Assembly (NCBI GenBank): GCA_035048485.1
Contig: CM068580.1
Location: 37,296,085 to 37,360,084, forward strand
Reading direction: 5' to 3'
Length of the DNA stretch: 64,000 nt
From: Pteria penguin
Taxonomy: Eukaryota > Mollusca > Bivalvia > Pterioida > Pteriidae
A program made the translations under genes and the position numbers. Shown piece by piece: positions 58,575 through 64,000 of the stretch. Numbering within the stretch: the first letter of the stretch is position 1; every line of letters starts with the position of its first letter. The notes beneath the pieces are model-generated. The model worked only from the letters and a program-made list of their open reading frames with translations. It did no database searches and was not told the DNA's origin.

Positions 58575-61500
58575 ATGGAAGACGAAGCGCCTGTTATTTA
58601 CGGACTCGAATTTCAGGTTGGATATTCAAGATGAACTTGTAATAATTACGAGCAGTTTTTTACTTTCTCAGGCACTGCGTTACATGAAGAGTGCCTTTTC
58701 AAAATTAACCCCCTGTTCCCTTATATCGTCTCGTTTCCACAGGCCAGGTACTGCGCTAATTTCTATTGAAACGGTTCTGCTCATACTTCACCACCGTATG
58801 AGTCGAACCGTTTCAATAGAAATTAGTACTGCGCTAGTTACGACTGCAACGGAAGAGCTATTTTGCCCGGAAGAAACGGGACAAAATAGCTCTTCCATTG
58901 CAGTCGTAACTTGTAGTACTGCGCTACTTTAACTTTAAGACTAAGACTAAGAGTGCCCTTTTAAAAGCTATCCTCCGGGTTTAGTTAAGTTTAGGGGGCC
59001 AGGGCTATGTAGGCTTAAATATTGCATATATATCAAAGAAATTTAATGTACCTTATTTGCTAACAATATATTCGAGTGTTTTGCGCTGCAGGCCAATGTC
59101 AAAGGGGTTGGGATTATAAGAGATAGAGAAAATTGCAGTTAAAATGTAGTAACGATAGACGAATCGACCACCATTTTGGCCTGTGAGAATAAATGACATA
59201 TGTTTAAATGGGTTAACAAGCACACATTTGAACGTCACAATTCGCAGACAGTTTGCTCGCCAGCAATTTTACATAATAAGGTTTATTGACATATTAGACT
59301 TTACCTGGTTTGCTTCGATAACGTTAGAGAGATTCTGGACAGTAGTTCAATGTACATGTAGATTGAATCTATTTCATTACTGAAACAAAACAAAAGAATA
59401 AAATCTTTATTCCATTTTATGGGTTTAATATCCCTTTTTCTCAATATCTTGGCAATCTTGTCATTATACTGATCTTGTCTTTTACACCCTGCCAAAGTTG
59501 TATCAAAATGGCGTACTGGCGAGCAAACTGTCTGCGAGTTGTGCCATTTGAATTTACGTTTGTTGGTGCCTTTAAGCATACTTGAATGCAATTTTGAGGA
59601 CAGATATCAAAAGGTTAAACATTGTTTTACGTGTTGGTACTTTATTTTCCTAATTTGATTTTCATCGGAACTTGTATGAAACACTGGTCAAAGCAGCCCC
59701 ATTCTGGCTATCAAATTACCTTAGGGGAAAGGGGAACGAGATGATATATACGGAGTGGGGGGGAAGAGATTAGTTTTAAAAAAGCACTCTTCATGTAACG
59801 CAGTGCCTGTGGGAACAAGATGATGTAGAGGGGTGGGGAGGGCATTTAAAAAGGCACTCTTCATGTAACACAGTGCCTATGGACTTTTACATACAAAGAG
59901 TTCGATATGCCTGATATGTTTGAATTCAGGAGGAGTTTTGCTCTTGCCTCCTGTAATTTCTTTGACGGACAACTCCTCAATGAGACAACTCTTAACAAGA
60001 CAACTTGAACTTGTTATCACAGGAATAGGCTGTGTGATTGGTATTTATCGACGGATATTGGCTAAAAGACTCCTCTGACTGAAAAACAGTGGTTTTTTTT
60101 TAAGTCAGGGGAGCCTTTTGGCCTATATCGGTCAACAAATACCAATCAAATGTCTGATTCCTGTGTTGTTATCAAATTAAGAGAACTAGTCACTACTCGT
60201 AATTGGACACATGAATTATACGATGTTATACAGAGAGAGAGAGAGAGAGAGTCACTAAAAATTGTGGGAAAAAATCAATGCTTTGCCTTTGGTGATAAGT
60301 TATCTTGAAGTTGAAACAATTTTCATATTATAGGTTTTGGTGAGATTTTATCTATATCAGTGAGAAATTTAATATCAGTTTAATCAGGTTGGGCACATCC
60401 CTCTAAAGAGAGACATTCCCTGTTTAGAGAGACATTTTGCTGGCATTTAAAAAATGTCTGTCTTAAGGGGAATGTTTTCAACCTTGATGCATGAGTTCCC
60501 AAGAACTAAAAAATCAAAATTTCAGAACAGACAGTATGGTATTTTGTTTTACTAAAAAGTATCTCCGGTACATAGTATAAAATTTAATTGACAATGTAAA
60601 TATTTTTAAATACTTCTAAAGGAGATAAATTACATAAAATATACATAGCTGTATGACCTTTCACTGAAACCCCATGTCACCATTTGTTGATTTATCAGTT
60701 TTGTATGGTTTGGACACAATGTTTAGAACACATTCTATTTGCCTTGCTGTGCTTTTAGTGTACTCATGACAACAAAGCATTCATACCCATTATATGGCAT
60801 GATTTTGTACATGTGCACAATGCATGTGTAGAAATATGTGCTGTGTAATTAAACCCCTAAACCCCATAAGAGAGTCCATGAAATGTCACATGCAGGTTAC
60901 AAGGTACTTGAATTCCACTTTTTAAATCCTTACATTGGATATACTATGTAATATATATAGAGAAATAATATATCCAGTTTAGGGGGTCAGAAGATACAAG
61001 TCAAGTATATAAGAGCATTTTGGCATTGGAAAATAGAGGAAAGGCAAGATCCAGTGTATACTATATCAGTCTGCTTTCTTTATACATGTGTTGTACACTT
61101 CGTATATTTTTCCAGTTAAGCATGCAAGCATATACAGTAGCACTCAACTTTTATGTACTATTTCAAGTTACTGGTGTTTGTCATTTTCTAGGCCAGAGCC
61201 CTGACTTCACAAACATCAGAAACTGAACAGATAAGATTCCTTGTTGGAACACAGTCGCTGAGAGCTGAAAATCAGGTAGATTCATTTAATTTTTATAATT
61301 CTTAAATGCAGTATTATGATATATTTTGTTTATATGTGACACATTTCCTAATGCACAAGCAAAGGTACCACTCAGATTTTTATATTAGTATTTTCTATTA
61401 CTATTACCATTTACTTTCCTCATAAAGTACCATATACAGAAATAAGAATCCATGGAAATGATGATGGGAAAATTACTCTTTTAAAAATACATGTCTGAAC

Positions 61501-61852
61501 ACCCTTAGAGAAGAAAGTTGAGAAATAGGTGTTTTGTTTTCATTAAAAACAAAGACGTATTTATGAGGACATGTGAGAAAGAAGTATATTTAGAATTGTG
61601 GAGAGCATAATTGTACATTTAACATTTTCTGAGCATTAATCTTGTTTTTAAATTATCAGAATTATTGTCCAGTAAAATTTCCTGAGAAAGTTTTATGTTT
61701 CCACACCTTTAATTTTCAGATACACCACATAGATTTTGATGATGAAAACAATAGCATCAATAAGAATGTATTCCTTCATAGAGAGGGGGAGATCTGGGAC
61801 ATCAGTGCCTCTACTATCGACAAAAGTCTCCTGACAACATGCTATAACAAAA
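58575..61852 (+). CDS. EIPR1: EIPR1/TSSC1, first three coding exons (partial, runs off window)
   Basis: Exons 58575-58616 (14 aa, [14 protein letters not shown]), 61192-61275 (28 aa, [20 protein letters not shown]...) and 61720-61852 (44 aa plus one base, [20 protein letters not shown] ... LLTTCYNK). The first 86 residues match the N terminus of human EIPR1 (387 aa) almost position by position from memory. The protein is a WD40 propeller that binds EARP and GARP tethering complexes and supports endosomal recycling and dense-core vesicle formation; the residues here make the first blade. Introns follow GT-AG with in-frame joins (phase 0, 0, then 1). The remaining ~300 aa should lie to the right of the window; nothing matching was seen in 61853-64000. 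EIPR1 points away from TRAPPC12, as in human. Confidence 0.95.
58671..59878. repeat. Inverted CACTGCGTTACATGAAGAGTG repeats in EIPR1 intron 1
   Basis: GGCACTGCGTTACATGAAGA at 58671-58699 occurs as complement at 59781-59808 and again at 59851-59878. An inner inverted pair (59226-59263 and 59517-59551, GCAGACAGTTTGCTCGCCAG) lies between them. Confidence 0.75.
58748..58925. mobile_element. Two adjacent hairpins between three GTACTGCGCT repeats
   Basis: GTACTGCGCT occurs at 58748, 58826 and 58916. Between copies 1 and 2 lies a hairpin with ~21-bp arms (TTTCTATTGAAACGGTTC); between copies 2 and 3 lies another with ~30-bp arms (TTACGACTGCAACGGAAGAG). Each hairpin is therefore bounded by direct repeats. 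Confidence 0.8.
60010..60175. mobile_element. ~166-bp foldback in EIPR1 intron 1
   Basis: TTGTTATCACAGGAAT, TTGGTATTT and AAAGACTCCTCTGACT on the left return as complements on the right; imperfect arms of ~75 bases. Confidence 0.75.
60232..60251. repeat. (GA)n microsatellite
   Basis: About ten GA units in EIPR1 intron 1. Confidence 0.95.
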
Positions 61853-64000
61853 GTAGGAGGAAAGTTTCTCTAACAGTAATGTTTTGTATGATTATATGGT
61901 AGATGTATAATGCAGACAAAAGCATTTACATAAACGTAATTATTATAATCTTATGAATTATATCTACATTAATTTCTTATTTGTTTTTGCTGTGTTTATC
62001 TTTTATGTATGTAAGAGTTGTTTCTCCTTTTTTGGTCGGAATTGCGTAGCAATTCCAGACCCTAGTCATTACAATAAGCTGTGGAGAATGCGTGGAACGC
62101 AGAAAATACCTCCTCGTGTATAAATAGTGCGTCGATATTTAGAAAAAACGTGATTAGATTTACTTTCAGTACTTATAATTCATATTGTACGAGTCAATAC
62201 AAGATAAGTTTGATCAGATGAGAAAATAGATGTGCCGTTATTCCATTGATTTAGACGAGTTATATTCATGCGCTGGAGGACATGCAGTCTTTCCGAATAC
62301 TCGACGGAAACTCCCGAAAAAGTACGATTGACATTCTTCTTCTTCTTCCATTACGAAGTGTAGCTGTGCCGTAATTTAAGAAGTACACTACTAGTCCGTA
62401 CTAGTATCCGTTGTATTATAATTGATAAAACTATTGCTTCTTTTTATAGCATTGGAATTCGAAGTACACTACAATCTTCTCGTCACAACGATAAACAAAC
62501 GTCTCGGTAGTTGTTGATATGTAATGCTACTAAAAATAGCCAGTTATTTATAGATCTCCACGTGTAAACGTGGTTTTCCCCAAATGTACATCTACAGCGG
62601 GAGACTGACCAGATTGTTAATTTCACACTACTGTCAATATCAAAAGTGATGAGAGAATGAGATAACTATATAGTACGAGACGGAGACGTACAGGGGCGGA
62701 GTCGTTGTTTATATGAAAACGAGCACCTGTGCGCAGACTATGTTTTTGTCAATACTGATCCTAAACACTACACGCTTGGTGTGTGATCTCTTGGTGGATC
62801 ACGACTTTATTACCTTTGATGTACTTGACCATGCAATTCCGACCTTAAGGACTTTCAAGTCCTTTCATAATAATCTTATCACAAGATTTTACTTGTCCCT
62901 TGATGTATGTAGTTTTTCTGAATGTCCATATTGAAAACTGTTTACCAGTCTTTTTCTTGCTGTCTTTCTAACAAAGAATTGTATTCAGTTGGACATTGGT
63001 GATGATCCAATTCTTATGGAACTGAGTCTTACTTGAAATATACATGAGGTTAAGATTTGATGTGTAACCTAGATAAATGTTGAGAAAGTCAAGATTTTGG
63101 TCTACTGCTGCTTTCTTTGATACACAAATAACCTTGAAATCAATATCTAGGACATGCTAAGAAATCTAAACAAAATTATGTAAAATACGTAATGAAGTTC
63201 TACCTTGCACATCAATTTTGATGACATTCTAATTCAAAGTTTGATGTACTTACTTGTATGGTGATTGACAGATACACATTTCAAGTTATATGTAGTGGTA
63301 TTGATGTGGTTTTGGGTGAACAATGAGAAATACATTAATATTAAGCCTTACGATACTTGAAATTAAACTTGAAAAATTACACTCAGTGTTTTTTTAGAGA
63401 ATAATCTTTCGGGGAGCATATTGTCACTTTCTTGTCTGTCCATCTGTCTATCTGTTTGTCAGTCTGTCCGTCAGAGCTCATATCTCCTATACCTTTCATC
63501 AGAATTTGATCATAATTCACCAAAATACTATGTAGGTTAAGGGCTTTGGGACAAAGGTCACTCAAGGTCATTTCTGAAAGGTAAAGGTCACTGATTAACT
63601 ATGACTTAAATTAACATGAAGTACATATATCTCCTACACCCCTCATCAGGATTTGATCATAGTTCACCACAATATTATTTGGGTTAAGGGCTTTGGGACA
63701 AAGGTCACTCATTAACTATGACTTAAAATACCATGAAGTACGTATATCTCTTACACCTTTCATCATAATTTGATCATAATTCACCAAAATGTTCTTTAGG
63801 TTAAGGAGTTTTGGATAAAGGTCACACAAGGTCGTTTCTGAAAGGTCAAGGTCACTGGTTAACTATGACTTAAAATATCATGAAGTACTTATATCTCTTA
63901 CATCTTTCATCCTAATTTGATCATACTTCACCAAAAATGTTATTTAGGTTAAGAGCCTTTGGACAAAGTTCACTTAAGGTCATTTCTGAAAGGTCATATT
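61853..64000 (+). other. EIPR1 intron 3 (incomplete)
   Basis: No further EIPR1 exon recognised. Contains a short palindrome GGAATTGCGTAGCAATTCC (62039-62057) at the start of what may be another dispersed element, and the array at 63440-64000. Confidence 0.6.
63440..64000. repeat. ~150-bp degenerate tandem array
   Basis: At least four units with ATATCTCYTACACCTTTCAT, AATTTGATCATAATTCACCA, AGGTTAAGGGCTTTGGGACA and AAAGGTCACTCAAGGTCATT. It runs to the window end. Confidence 0.85.

Overview
The window looks like low-GC nuclear DNA from a mollusc, most likely a bivalve. It has intron-rich genes with small exons and GT-AG introns, abundant tRNA-derived SINEs, many foldback (MITE-like) elements and long stretches of dispersed repeats. 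The species cannot be named from sequence alone. No bacterial features, CRISPR array, rRNA or intact tRNA gene was seen.

Layout: 1-7190 is intergenic and repeat-rich. A homolog of C8orf76 runs on the + strand (7927-13103, 8 coding exons, 299 aa, one GC-AG intron). From 14 to 21 kb there is a transposon-rich block: SINEs, MITEs and a 4.6 kb element (16315-20910) flanked by an exact 9-bp duplication. That element carries a decayed DEDDh exonuclease gene split by a SINE. Right after it, at 21190-21553 (+), two microprotein ORFs lie 16 nt apart. The first resembles the mitochondrial outer-membrane microprotein PIGBOS1; the second is an unassigned single-pass membrane microprotein. After a repeat-rich gap, TRAPPC12 occupies 27794-41976 on the - strand; its 12 coding exons join in frame to give 838 aa. 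A VPS37B/C-like ESCRT-I subunit follows on the - strand (46480-47145). The first three coding exons of EIPR1 (TSSC1) start on the + strand at 58575, and that gene runs off the right edge.

TRAPPC12 (TRAPPIII tethering), VPS37 (ESCRT-I) and EIPR1 (EARP/GARP tethering) all act in endosome/Golgi membrane traffic. TRAPPC12 and EIPR1 are also divergent neighbours in human (2p25.3, from memory), so this looks like old linkage, here with VPS37 between them. All exon boundaries were read by eye from splice signals, reading frame and remembered similarity to human proteins; no alignment or transcript was available. Five-prime untranslated exons and promoters could not be placed.

The rest is mostly mobile and repetitive DNA: at least two well-defined tRNA-SINE families with clear target-site duplications, a third tRNA-like repeat inside a long foldback, a 9-bp-TSD TIR family with short non-autonomous copies, two TA-flanked elements in TRAPPC12 introns, a recurring family of short AAGGACTTATA palindromes, and repeat arrays dense in AGGTCA half-sites.
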